DNA of 64,000 nt from Candidatus Thiodictyon syntrophicum. Its GTDB lineage: Bacteria > Pseudomonadota > Gammaproteobacteria > Chromatiales > Chromatiaceae. The translations under genes were made by a program, and so were the position numbers. Below the pieces are notes generated by a model that worked only from the letters and a program-made list of their open reading frames with translations, was not told where the DNA came from and ran no database searches. The stretch spans positions 6,473,501-6,537,500 of the forward strand of contig NZ_CP020370.1 in assembly GCF_002813775.1 (NCBI RefSeq), written 5' to 3'. This document shows, piece by piece, positions 52,189 to 61,300 of this stretch; position 1 is the stretch's first letter, and each line of letters starts with the position of its first letter.

Positions 52189-53162
52189 AGCCTGTCGGCT
52201 GAACTGCGCCGGCTTCCCACGAGTTGTGGGAGGCCGGTGTTCTCGGCCACCGCCCGCTCGACCGCCTTCCAGTCCAGCTGCAGTCCCTGCGCGTTCGCCA
52301 CCGAATCCGGTATCACTGAGCGCGCCGTCTTCCGCTTCCCCTCGTCGTCGATGTGGACCTCCAGATACAGGTCATCCCCCAGCCAGCCGAGCTTGTAGGG
52401 CTGGTCGACGATCGTCACCGTCGTGCCCGTCGCCACCTGCGGGAACAATTCGATAATACCCTCGTTATTCATGCGGATACAGCCGTGGCTGACCTGCATC
52501 CCCAGGCCCCAGGGCTTGTTGGTGCCGTGGATCAGATAGCCGGGTATGCTAAGGCGCATGGCATAGGGGCCGAGCGGGTTGTCCGGACCCGCGGGTACCA
52601 CGGCCGGCAGGATGTCGCCCTTGGCCGCGTGTTCGGCCCGGATCGAGGCCGGCGGGGTCCAGGTCGGGTCCTTGACCTTGGTCGCGACGGAGAAGGTACC
52701 GAGCGGTGTGCTCCAGCCCTCGCGTCCGATGCTGATCGGGTAGCTCTGCACCTCGTCCGGCCGGCCGGGCGGGTAATAATAGAGCCGCATCTCCGGCCGG
52801 TTCAGGACCAGCCCGGTGCGCGGGGTGTTGGGCAGCACATAGAGGCTCGGGATCAGCACCTCGGCATGGTCGCCGGGCACCCACATATCGACCTTCGGGT
52901 TGGCCTGGTCCATGTCCTGATAGCCCAGTTGATTCTGCCGCCCGATGTCGAGCAGGGTGTCGTGCTTGCGGCTCTTTACATAGAAGGCCACCCCGACCAC
53001 GCTATCACCCGGGTGGGCAAATTTGAAGGTGTCGGCCAGGACGCCCGGGGCCCGGGCAAGCCCCAAGGCCAGCGCGACCGCGCCGGCCAGTGCGGCCCTT
53101 GTGAAGCCCCGGCTCCGTTGTCGACCCCAGGACGATTCCGCTTTCGACTTCATATACTTCAC
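52167..53162 (-). CDS. YkuD-type L,D-transpeptidase (ErfK/YbiS family)
   Basis: The 331-residue protein has a Tat/Sec-like signal (FTRAALAGAVALALGLARAPGVLA), a LysM-like region (HPGDSVVGVAFYVKSRKHDTLLDI) and a YkuD domain. The catalytic motif is YLIHGTNKPWGLGMQVSHGC followed by IRM. The cysteine enzyme acts in the periplasm and can attach lipoprotein lysines to diaminopimelate or make 3-3 cross-links. GAGG seven bases before GTG (complement 53160-53162) supports that start; ATG at 53153 is the alternative. It converges on the lpp-like gene with a 22-base overlap, suggesting an enzyme/substrate pair. Confidence 0.9.
   Translation of the reverse strand: MKYMKSKAESSWGRQRSRGFTRAALAGAVALALGLARAPGVLADTFKFAHPGDSVVGVAFYVKSRKHDTLLDIGRQNQLGYQDMDQANPKVDMWVPGDHAEVLIPSLYVLPNTPRTGLVLNRPEMRLYYYPPGRPDEVQSYPISIGREGWSTPLGTFSVATKVKDPTWTPPASIRAEHAAKGDILPAVVPAGPDNPLGPYAMRLSIPGYLIHGTNKPWGLGMQVSHGCIRMNNEGIIELFPQVATGTTVTIVDQPYKLGWLGDDLYLEVHIDDEGKRKTARSVIPDSVANAQGLQLDWKAVERAVAENTGLPQLVGSRRSSADRLHLDMIF
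52209..52237 (+). terminator. Hairpin for the lpp-like gene inside the transpeptidase coding end
   Basis: A continuous 12-bp stem (CCGGCTTCCCAC with GTGGGAGGCCGG, one G-U pair, loop GAGTT) begins 20 bases after the lipoprotein stop. It is followed by TGTTCTC, not a full T tract. It lies wholly within the last codons of the opposing gene. Confidence 0.65.
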
Positions 53163-53179
53163 TCTGTTACCTCGTCAAC

Positions 53180-55264
53180 ATGATGAAAAAACTGTCGCGA
53201 TTGTCTCACGTCCGCAATATCGGGGTCGCGGCCCATGTGGACGCCGGCAAGACCACGCTGACCGAGCGCATCCTGTTTTACACCGGCGCCTCCTACAAGA
53301 TCGGGGAGGTGCACGACGGGGCCGCCCACATGGACTACCTGGCCGAGGAGCAGCGCCACGGCATCACCATCACCTCCGCGGTCACCAAGGCCCCCTGGCG
53401 GGACCACCTGATCCAGGTGGTCGACACCCCCGGCCATGTCGACTTCACCATCGAGGTGGAGCGCGCCATGCGGGTGCAGGACGGCTGCATCCTGGTCCTG
53501 GACGGCGTGCGCGCGGTGGAGCCCCAGACGGAGACCGTATGGCGCCAGCGCGCCCGCTTCAACCTGCCGGCCCTCTTCTTCGTCAACAAGATGGACCGGC
53601 CGGGGGCCGATTATCGTGCATCCCTGGACGCCATCCGCCGCCGTCTCAAGGCCGAGCCGGTGCCCATCACGGTGCCGTTGGGCGAGGGCCAGGGCAGCGC
53701 TGACCAGGCCCCCGTCGCTCATTCAGTGGTCCATTTGATCGACCGCACCCTGCTTCGGTTCCAGGGCGAGCAAGGCGAATTGGTCGTGACCGAGCCCTGC
53801 CCCGCCGACCTGTGGGCGCGCCTGGCCGCGGACCGCGAGGCCCTGGGGCTCGCGGCCGCCGAGTGGGACGAGCGCCTCACCGAGCAGGTCCTGGCGGGCG
53901 AGGACCCGGATCCGGGCGCCTTACGCGCCGCCATCCGCCGCGGCACCCTGGCCGGGCGACTCTTCCCCTGTTACGGCGGCAGTGCCCTGCGCAACCTGGG
54001 GGTGCAGCCCTTGCTGGACGGGGTGATCGACTTCCTCCCCGCCCCGCTGGACCGCCCGCCCGCGCTCGGCCGGCACCCGGACGGCAGCCTCGAGGAGGTC
54101 GTCCTGGGCGGTGAGGGGCCGCTCGTCGCCCTGGCCTTCAAGGTCCAACTCTGGGATGGCCGGCGCCACGTCTTCGCCCGCATCTACCGTAACACCCTTA
54201 AAGCCGGGGATACGGTCGAGTTCATCGGTCCGGACGGCCAGACCCGGCGCGAGCAGGCGGCGCGCCTGTTCGACGTGGACGCCGGCAAGAAGACCAAGCT
54301 CGAGCAGGCCGAGCCCGGCCAGATCGTGCTGATCGCCGGCCTGCGCTTCGCCACTACCGGCGACACCCTGTGCGCCCCCGGGCACCTGCTCGGCCTGGAG
54401 CGCATCGAGGCGCGCGCCCCGGTGTTGGGGCTCGCCATCGAGGCCGCGGCCGGCACCGAGGAGGAGAAATTGCTGGAGGTCCTGGACAAGGTGACCCAGG
54501 AGGACCCCACCCTGGCGGTGGAGGAGGACCCGGAGACCGGGCAGCGCCTGCTGCGCGGCATGGGCGAGTTGCACCTGCAGATGGTTTTGGAGCGGATGGC
54601 GCGTGAATTCGGCGTCACGGTGCGCAGCGGGCGCCCGGCCGTGGCCGTGCGCGAGACCATCCGCCGTGCCGCCGCGGCCGACGCCTTCTTCACCACCCCA
54701 CCCTCACCGGACGGCAAGCACCCTGACCTGATGGCGCGGGTGGCCCTCGCGGTGGAGCCGCTGGCGCGCGGCGCCGGTATCCGGATCACGGTGGACCCGC
54801 GGGTCCTGCCCGAGGGGGCGCTGTTGAGCGACGAGCAGCGCCGGGCCGTCGAGGCCGGGCTGCGCGGCGGCCTGGAGTCCGGCCCCTTGCAGGGGGCGGC
54901 CCTGCTGGACCTGGCGCTCAAGGTGCGCGAAGTCGAGGTCTTCGGTCCCAACTCCACCCCTGAGGCCTTGGCCGCCGCCGCCGGGCGCGCCCTGCGCCAG
55001 GCCCTGGACGCCGCCCAACCGGCCCTGATGCAGCCAGTGATGGCGCTCGAGGTCATAGTGCCGCAGGTCAACCTGGGGGCCGTGCTCGGCGACCTGCAGT
55101 CGCGCACGGCAATCATCACCGACACCGGCAACCGCGGCGAGACCGCCGAGGTCCGCGCCGAGGCCCCGCTCGCCGCCCTGCTCGGCTACACCACCACGCT
55201 GCGCAGCCTGACCCAGGGGCGGGGGCAATTCAGCATGGAATTTCTGCGCTTCGACCTGGCCTGA
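53180..55264 (+). CDS. Elongation factor G-like GTPase (EF-G paralogue)
   Basis: The 694-residue protein has all five EF-G domains. GTP-binding motifs are AHVDAGKTT (about 18-26), DTPGHVDF and NKMDR. Domain III-V blocks such as RLLRGMGELHLQMVLER are clear. It is not beside rpsL/rpsG/tuf, and lineages with two EF-Gs often use one for translocation and one for ribosome recycling or stress. Domain IV carries an insert-like loop (FFTTPPSPDGKHPDLMA) and its tip differs from housekeeping EF-G. The start is ATG 53180 or the adjacent ATG 53183. Divergent from the transpeptidase gene by only 17 bases. Confidence 0.88.
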   Translation: MMKKLSRLSHVRNIGVAAHVDAGKTTLTERILFYTGASYKIGEVHDGAAHMDYLAEEQRHGITITSAVTKAPWRDHLIQVVDTPGHVDFTIEVERAMRVQDGCILVLDGVRAVEPQTETVWRQRARFNLPALFFVNKMDRPGADYRASLDAIRRRLKAEPVPITVPLGEGQGSADQAPVAHSVVHLIDRTLLRFQGEQGELVVTEPCPADLWARLAADREALGLAAAEWDERLTEQVLAGEDPDPGALRAAIRRGTLAGRLFPCYGGSALRNLGVQPLLDGVIDFLPAPLDRPPALGRHPDGSLEEVVLGGEGPLVALAFKVQLWDGRRHVFARIYRNTLKAGDTVEFIGPDGQTRREQAARLFDVDAGKKTKLEQAEPGQIVLIAGLRFATTGDTLCAPGHLLGLERIEARAPVLGLAIEAAAGTEEEKLLEVLDKVTQEDPTLAVEEDPETGQRLLRGMGELHLQMVLERMAREFGVTVRSGRPAVAVRETIRRAAAADAFFTTPPSPDGKHPDLMARVALAVEPLARGAGIRITVDPRVLPEGALLSDEQRRAVEAGLRGGLESGPLQGAALLDLALKVREVEVFGPNSTPEALAAAAGRALRQALDAAQPALMQPVMALEVIVPQVNLGAVLGDLQSRTAIITDTGNRGETAEVRAEAPLAALLGYTTTLRSLTQGRGQFSMEFLRFDLA

Positions 55265-55276
55265 GGGGCAAAAAAA

Positions 55277-55297
55277 GAGCGCGACCGGGTCGCGCTC
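55277..55297. terminator. Bidirectional terminator between EF-G-like and AmpG-like genes
   Basis: A perfect 9-bp stem GAGCGCGAC / GTCGCGCTC with loop CGG follows the EF-G stop by 12 bases. Seven A precede it, giving a T tract for leftward transcripts from the AmpG-like gene. ATTAAG follows on the rightward side. Confidence 0.75.
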
Positions 55298-55465
55298 ATT
55301 AAGTTACCACCAAAGGAAGTCACGGAACGGAGGAGTGCACGGAAGTGGAGTGCTTCAGTGCATTAGTAGTTTCTTACATACTGTTGCGCCTGTCAAGGGA
55401 GGCGTGCGTGACGGGCGACCAACGGCAGGGACGACGCGCCGGGCTGCTGCCCGGCGCCCCCCGCC

Positions 55466-56929
55466 TCAGTCGTCGATGCGCACGAAGAACAGCAGCATCA
55501 TGGCGGGGATCGAGGCGAGCAGGCCGATGGTGAAGAGTTCAAGATAGCCGCTCGCCTCCACGATGACCCCGCCCAGGCCGCCGAAGAGGGCCGAGAAGAC
55601 GGACATGAAGGCGGAGCCGATGGCGTAGTGCCCGGCCTTGTAGGCGGGTTTGCAGGTGCGCAGGATGTAGACGATCAGCACGGCATTGCCCAGGCCCGCG
55701 GCGATCTGCTCGATGGTGTAGACACCGCAGATGGTCAGCAGGCCCATCAATTCGGTCGCCAGCGGGCGCTCCCAGGCGAGCCAGACGTAGGCCAGGATAT
55801 TGACGTTCATCAGGAGCGTCAGCGGCCAGATGGCACGGCGCAACCCGGTGCGCTTGATCCAGAGCCCGCCGATGGTGGTCCCGGCGATGGAGCCGATCAG
55901 CCCCAGGAGGCCGCTCATCCAGGCGAGTTGGGTGTTGTCCACCAGCAGGTAGCGCTTGAGGAAGGGCGTCCCCATCGAGAAAATGATCTCGTCGCCGATC
56001 TTGTAGAACATGATGAAGGCGAGGCTCAACGCAATCGCCGGGCGCGCCTGGGCGAGCAGGGCGAGCAGCATGAAGGCAAAGCCGTAGGTGACGGACTGGA
56101 CACCGGGGACCCCCAGGCCAGCCAGGACCGCGCTCAAGGCAAGGCCGAGCACGGGCGCGCTGGTGAGCGCGATCAGTGAGCGCCGACGCGAGACCTCAAG
56201 GTAAGCGGCGAAAGAGCCTAAGAAATCCCCCGCCGCCTCGCGAACCCCGATGACCCGGGTGCGCGGCGCCTGGAAGCGCGGCAGCCTGATCAGGTGCAAC
56301 AGGGTGAGTCCGGCCATCACCAGCGCGCCGGCCGCGAAGCCGCAACCCCAAGCGGCGTACAGGTTCCCGTCGAAGGCGGTCCGGGCGATCTGGGCCACCG
56401 CGAGGATAATCCCGAAGCGCGCCAGGATCATGGCCAGGCGGTAGGCCATCACGCGAAAGCCCGTGTAGGCGGCCTGCTCCTTGGGGTCGGTGATGCCCTC
56501 CATGTAATAACCGTCGATGGCGATATCGTTGGTCGCCGCGAGGAAGGCCAGGGCGATGAAGACGCCCACCAGCAGGGCGTCCGGCACCCCGAGGTCGAGC
56601 CCGGTGCCGCGCGCCAGACACAGGGCGGCCAGCAGCGCGGTGAGCAGGGTCAGCAGCGCCTGGACCAGGATCATCCAGGTACGCCGGGTGGAGTAGATGT
56701 CGACCAGGGGCGCCCACAGGAACTTCAGGTTCCAGGGCAGCCCGAGAAAATTGAGATAGCCGAGAAAGCGCTCCGACATGCCGACATCGGTGAAAAACAC
56801 CGACGACATGGCACGGACCACCATGTACGGAAATCCCTGGGCGAAGTAGGTCGAGAAGACCCACCAGCGGGGATCGCCGGGCACCAGCCCGGCACGCATG
56901 TCGGTCTCGGATGTCGAATTCGTGTCCAT
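55466..56929 (-). CDS. AmpG family MFS transporter
   Basis: The ATG (complement 56927-56929) has GGAGG four bases upstream and gives 487 residues; the frame remains open further back without similarity. About 12 membrane segments are visible, with AmpG-type blocks STYFAQGFPYMVVRAMSSVF, LGLPWNLKFLWAPLVDIYST and ATNDIAIDGYYMEG. AmpG imports anhydromuropeptides for peptidoglycan recycling; family members may carry other substrates. The envelope-linked neighbours (transpeptidase, lipoprotein) fit recycling, but no amp genes are adjacent. Confidence 0.82.
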   Translation of the reverse strand: MDTNSTSETDMRAGLVPGDPRWWVFSTYFAQGFPYMVVRAMSSVFFTDVGMSERFLGYLNFLGLPWNLKFLWAPLVDIYSTRRTWMILVQALLTLLTALLAALCLARGTGLDLGVPDALLVGVFIALAFLAATNDIAIDGYYMEGITDPKEQAAYTGFRVMAYRLAMILARFGIILAVAQIARTAFDGNLYAAWGCGFAAGALVMAGLTLLHLIRLPRFQAPRTRVIGVREAAGDFLGSFAAYLEVSRRRSLIALTSAPVLGLALSAVLAGLGVPGVQSVTYGFAFMLLALLAQARPAIALSLAFIMFYKIGDEIIFSMGTPFLKRYLLVDNTQLAWMSGLLGLIGSIAGTTIGGLWIKRTGLRRAIWPLTLLMNVNILAYVWLAWERPLATELMGLLTICGVYTIEQIAAGLGNAVLIVYILRTCKPAYKAGHYAIGSAFMSVFSALFGGLGGVIVEASGYLELFTIGLLASIPAMMLLFFVRIDD

Positions 56930-57377
56930 GGTCCTCCCATCTGAAAGCGCCGCGCCCCCGGGCACGCCGAGCACCCGCTCGGCGCGGGTCCAGTCCGCGA
57001 CAACACCCCAACCATCCCCCGCCAGTGTGCCAGGGCCGCGGGATCGAGTCCAAGGCGTTGGCGGCGGCGGGACGGCTGCGCCCACCTGGATCAGGCGGCC
57101 ACCGCCGCGGCTCTTTCGTCCCGCGCGCTGATCGCGTATTGTATCGCCGCGAAGCGCAGGCCCGGCTCATGCAGTCGCAGGCCAGTCCAGACCGACAGGC
57201 CCCGAGCTGCCGGGGGTCGCGGTCCCGACCGACTGCGTCCGGTTTGTGATGGTCGCGTTGTATGGCCGGTACCTGGGTCTCGGCAGTGTCAGCTTTTTTT
57301 ACACTCGCGTCGGCTGGACTTTCACGATAGGTCCACCAAGAAAACTAAGCCATTGTTTTTTAAGTTTGATGATTTAA
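56930..57377. other. Divergent region between AmpG-like and PEP-CTERM genes
   Basis: The first 350 bases are GC-rich with no supported gene. From about 57280 the DNA turns AT-rich (GCTTTTTTTACACTCGCGTC, then CCATTGTTTTTTAAG), typical of upstream activator and promoter DNA. A sigma-54-type promoter ends the region. Confidence 0.5.
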
Positions 57378-57393
57378 TGGCTCGTTTTTTGCT
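57378..57393 (+). promoter_or_regulatory. Sigma-54 (-24/-12) promoter of the PEP-CTERM gene
   Basis: TGGCTCGTTTTTTGCT matches the RpoN consensus TGGCACGNNNNTTGCA at 12 of the defined positions bar two, with the obligatory GG and GC exactly 12 bp apart. The expected start of transcription is about 57405, some 50 bases before the ATG at 57458. PEP-CTERM genes in exosortase-bearing proteobacteria are known to be driven by RpoN with PrsK/PrsR. Confidence 0.65.
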
Positions 57394-57457
57394 TTTCGTA
57401 TCGCGCAAGTGCCTTTGGTGCCCGTTCAGCCTGTCGCCCGTTTCCAGGAGTCTGCAG

Positions 57458-58312
57458 ATGTCTCGTTCCGAACCTGCCAGTCAAGGCCCCCACCGCCCGG
57501 CGGCCAGCCGTTGCGCGCTGCTCGCCCTGGGTATCGCGTCGGCCTTGGCGCCGGGGTTCGCGGACGCCGTGCCGTTCGTGTTAAACTGGGGCATCAACCC
57601 CATCACGTTTGTGGACTCGAACGTGGCGTACAACACCCTTGCCGTGAACTGCGACAACGCGGGCGGGAGCGGGTGCACCATGCCCGGAGCCAATAATACG
57701 GCGCAGGTACTGTACAGTTGGGGCGAGGCCATCATCGGCGCGAACCGGAACAGCCGCACGACATGGACCAACAACTCGGGATCAAGTTTTGTGTTGGATC
57801 ATATCTATATCGAGTCGGCTGGCGCACCTGTCGGTACTGGTTATAACGACTCAAATCCGAAGAGCAAGACCACAGGGCAAGGCGCCGCGCCGGTCTGGGA
57901 ATGGACCAGCGATTCGCTAGGCACCTTGTTGGCCGAATCGCAGATGCGGATTACCCTGGCCGACAGTGGCGGCAATATCAAGTGGCGCAAGGACGTGGCG
58001 CTGTTCAGCGACTTCAGCACGCAGGGGCCTTCCTGGTATAGCGGGGGCGGCCAGACCACGCTGCCGACTCCCTTTGGCGTCACATTGAAGACATCCGACC
58101 TGATTAATCCCGGGGACACAATCCAGTTCCGCTTGTTTGAGACCGTTTGGAACGGCGCGACCCAGAATCTACCGGACCTGGTGTTCGCTCCAATCACCTT
58201 AACGATTGCCCCCGCTGCTGATCCGGTACCGGCGCCGGCGACGCTCGCCCTGCTCGTGCTCGGACTGCCCCTGATCGGCCTGCGCCGCCGCTCAATGCGC
58301 AGCGAGCGTTAG
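57458..58312 (+). CDS. PEP-CTERM sorting-signal exported protein
   Basis: The ATG at 57458 follows AGGAG with seven-base spacing; 284 residues. An N-terminal signal (SRCALLALGIASALAPGFADA) leads a beta-rich, Asn/Ser/Thr-rich mature domain with no recognised enzyme motif. The C-terminus is a textbook PEP-CTERM signal: DPVPAPATLALLVLGLPLIG followed by LRRRS. Exosortase would cleave there and anchor or release the protein at the surface. Its function is unknown. Two close cysteines (NCDNAGGSGC) may form a disulfide. Confidence 0.85.
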   Translation: MSRSEPASQGPHRPAASRCALLALGIASALAPGFADAVPFVLNWGINPITFVDSNVAYNTLAVNCDNAGGSGCTMPGANNTAQVLYSWGEAIIGANRNSRTTWTNNSGSSFVLDHIYIESAGAPVGTGYNDSNPKSKTTGQGAAPVWEWTSDSLGTLLAESQMRITLADSGGNIKWRKDVALFSDFSTQGPSWYSGGGQTTLPTPFGVTLKTSDLINPGDTIQFRLFETVWNGATQNLPDLVFAPITLTIAPAADPVPAPATLALLVLGLPLIGLRRRSMRSER

Positions 58313-58332
58313 TCGGGTGATTGGAAGCGTCG

Positions 58333-58362
58333 GTTGAGCCGCCCACAGGTGGGCGACTCAAC
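58333..58362. terminator. Hairpin between PEP-CTERM gene and pilY1
   Basis: GTTGAGCCGCCCA (58333-58345) pairs with TGGGCGACTCAAC (58350-58362), 12 of 13 pairs, loop CAGG. It lies between convergent genes and can serve either direction, although no T tract follows. Confidence 0.6.
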
Positions 58363-58370
58363 GCTACCCT

Positions 58371-61300
58371 TCAGGGCAACTGCTGCCACACCCGCCACTG
58401 CAGGAAGGGGAAGTCATTGACCGAGTGCAAGCCGCCTGCGGAGCTGGAGACCACCGTCGTGCTCCGACCCTTGCCGTCCCCGAAACCGGAGGTTGAGGAA
58501 TAGACCCCCGTGGCCTTGCCGCCGGGCGTGAAGCGCACGCTGGTACCGGCCTGGCCCCCAAGCAGATCAGAACGGTCGAAGACCCCGTCCATGTTGTAGT
58601 CGAACGGGCTCGATGGGAAGTGGGCGCCGCTGCGCAGGTCCAGGGCGTTGATCCAACCGTAGCCCTCGCCGACGCACGGGTTGCCTTCCGGGACCAGGCT
58701 GACGAAGATCACCCGGGTCCCTTGGACCTCGGGCGCGACGACAACCCGCTCTCCCTTGTTGACGCCGCTCACGGTCTTCTCCTTGTCCAAGTCGATATAC
58801 CACCCGTTCTTCGTGGACCAGTCGACCGTATTGGCGCTGCTGGTACGCCCGCGCGTGACCTCCACGCCGTCTTTATCCTTGACGACGATGTCGGTATCCA
58901 CGAACGTCTGCACTTGGAGCTGGGTATTGTTACGCACCACCGGCGGCTGGGCATCGCTACCCTTGTCCCAGATGGCATAAAAGCTCTGGACCCGACCGTC
59001 GCTCACGTCCTCCTTGACGTCCAGGTACTTACCGGTACCGAATAACACCAGCGTGCCGACGCCGGTCGGGTGCCGTGCCACGGCGACCGGGGCCGTGATC
59101 GGCTGGGCCGCCCCGAGGGCGTTGCCCACGCCCGGCCCGGTCGCGGAGAACAGCCTGCGGACCGGTAACGCGCTGGTGCCCGTCAAGTCGAAGCGCCAGA
59201 GGTTCCCGAACAGGTCCGCCGCGTAGGCATAGTCGGCCAGGAGGTCGCCATCCGAGTGCACCGTGGTGCCGACGATCGTGGGCTGACCCAGTGCGTTCGG
59301 GCGCTTGTCACCCCCGGTTTGCGGATCATCCTTGCGTCCGACCCCGGTCTGGAACTTCTTGAGGATCTCCCCGGTTTCGATCTTGATCACATAGAGCACC
59401 GCCTGACCGCAGAGGCCAGTACCGGGCTGGTCCTTGGATGGGTCGTCACAACCCGCGGCGCGGCTGCCGTCCTTCTCGGCGCTGTTGTAGCCGTTGCCGG
59501 TGATGGCGACCCAGACGGGCTCCCCACCACTCGCGCCAGGGATACGCACGATGGCCGGGCGCCCGAAGACATAGCCCAGGTCAGGGTCCCAACGCTGGTC
59601 GTCCGTGGTTGTCGTCGAGTCATTGCGGTCCGTGATCTGCCAGCGATACATGCTGCCGGCAAAGCTGCTGACCGCGGTCGCGGCCGCCGTCGGCGGGTTG
59701 GTCACGTCCAGGGCGTAGAGCGCCTGGGCGCCGAGACCGAGCCCGGCAATCAGCACCGTGTGCCAATCGCCCGCCGCGGCGGTACCGAACCGGACATCGC
59801 CGGTGGCGATTGGACCATCCACAAAGTTGCGATGCTTTCCGGCAGCATAGGTCGGGTCGCGCAATATCTGCGGCCCCGGCCGCTGTTTTCTCAAGTCGGG
59901 CGGATAGTTTTCAAGCCCCATCAACGCCGGCGGGATAAAGGCGAAGGACTCCGTCAGGCTGTCCGCATTGAAGGCGTGTAACATCCCGTCATTTGCCCCC
60001 GCGTAGATCAGCGCGGGCCGGGACTTGTCCTTGAAGGGGGTGCCATTCGCGCCCACCCCGGTCATGTAACCCGGCGCCTTGTAGTAGAAAGCCGGCGCAC
60101 CCACGAGCACCGGGGCGGCATTGATGAAATCACCGAGCACCGTGGTGCGGAGGCGAAATTCTTTATTATCTTCTAATCTGTTATCACCGGCGACATAGGT
60201 CACGATGTTCTTCGCCGTCACCGCGTACGGGTCCGTGTCCGCGGGCGGAGTGGTCCCGGTAAAGCCGGCACCTGCCAGAAAATCCATCTTCTGGAGGTCC
60301 GTGAGGTTTGCCCAACTGAACTCCTTGCCGGTACCCGCGGCGGCGGTGAAAATACGGCGGTTCGTGTAATTGCCGCTGACCGGCGCACCCAACATCGCAT
60401 CGGCGGCAGACAGGTAGTAGAGACCGAGTGAGGCATCCTCGCACAGTTGGCCTGCCACCGGCACCGTATCGCCGCAGGGTGGCCGGCCCTTGCCGTCGGA
60501 GATCCGGTAGGCGCGGATGTCACCGCTCCAATCCGCCGGGTTGAAGCGCGCCTGGTAGAGCAGGTCCGCGCTGGCGGTGCTGCCGGTATTGATGGCGGCG
60601 GCGGCGGCGGAACTGTCCCCGGCCAGGGTCGCGAGGATGTCCACGATGTAGTTGAAGGTGGAGATCAGGGTGGCGGGGTCACCCGCGCTCAGATAGTCGC
60701 CGCGCCCGTTGATGCCGGCGTGCAAGGTGTCGTCGACCTTCATCTTGACCGGGATCATGCTGGCGCGGCTTGCCCCCGTGCCCGGATCGGTTCCGGTGGC
60801 CGTCCAGTTCCCGGGAAAGCCGTCTATAAAGATGTTGCCGGTGGTCGTAACGGCGGTGGCGCCGGTGCCCGTCGTATAGCTCCAATCGCCTTTGCCTGGA
60901 GGGTCCCCTAAAGGGTACTTGGTGTTGCCCGCTACCCCAAGGCCGACCGTGATGGTGGTGACATGCTGCCAGTCGGCCCAGTCGTTGCGGTGCCTCCAGA
61001 ACTGATCAGCAATGCTGCCAGTCGTATCGGGATCGAGTGTGAGGGGCGCCACCGCGTCCGTGGCGATACCGAGGTCGGGCCTCAGGTCCTCGATCCAGGA
61101 CCGGAAGGCGACGTCCGCGAGCATTCCGGTGTTGCCGTCTGCAAACACCTTGGAGGTGAGTGCTGACGGATCGTAGGTTTGCGGAAGCGCGACCGGGAGA
61201 CCGGTCACGGGGTCAGGGATAGTCGCGCGGTGCTGAACACCGTTCGGCGACCCCGCCGGATTCGACGGATCAGGCCAGGCCAGTGGCGATTGGGTCCCAT

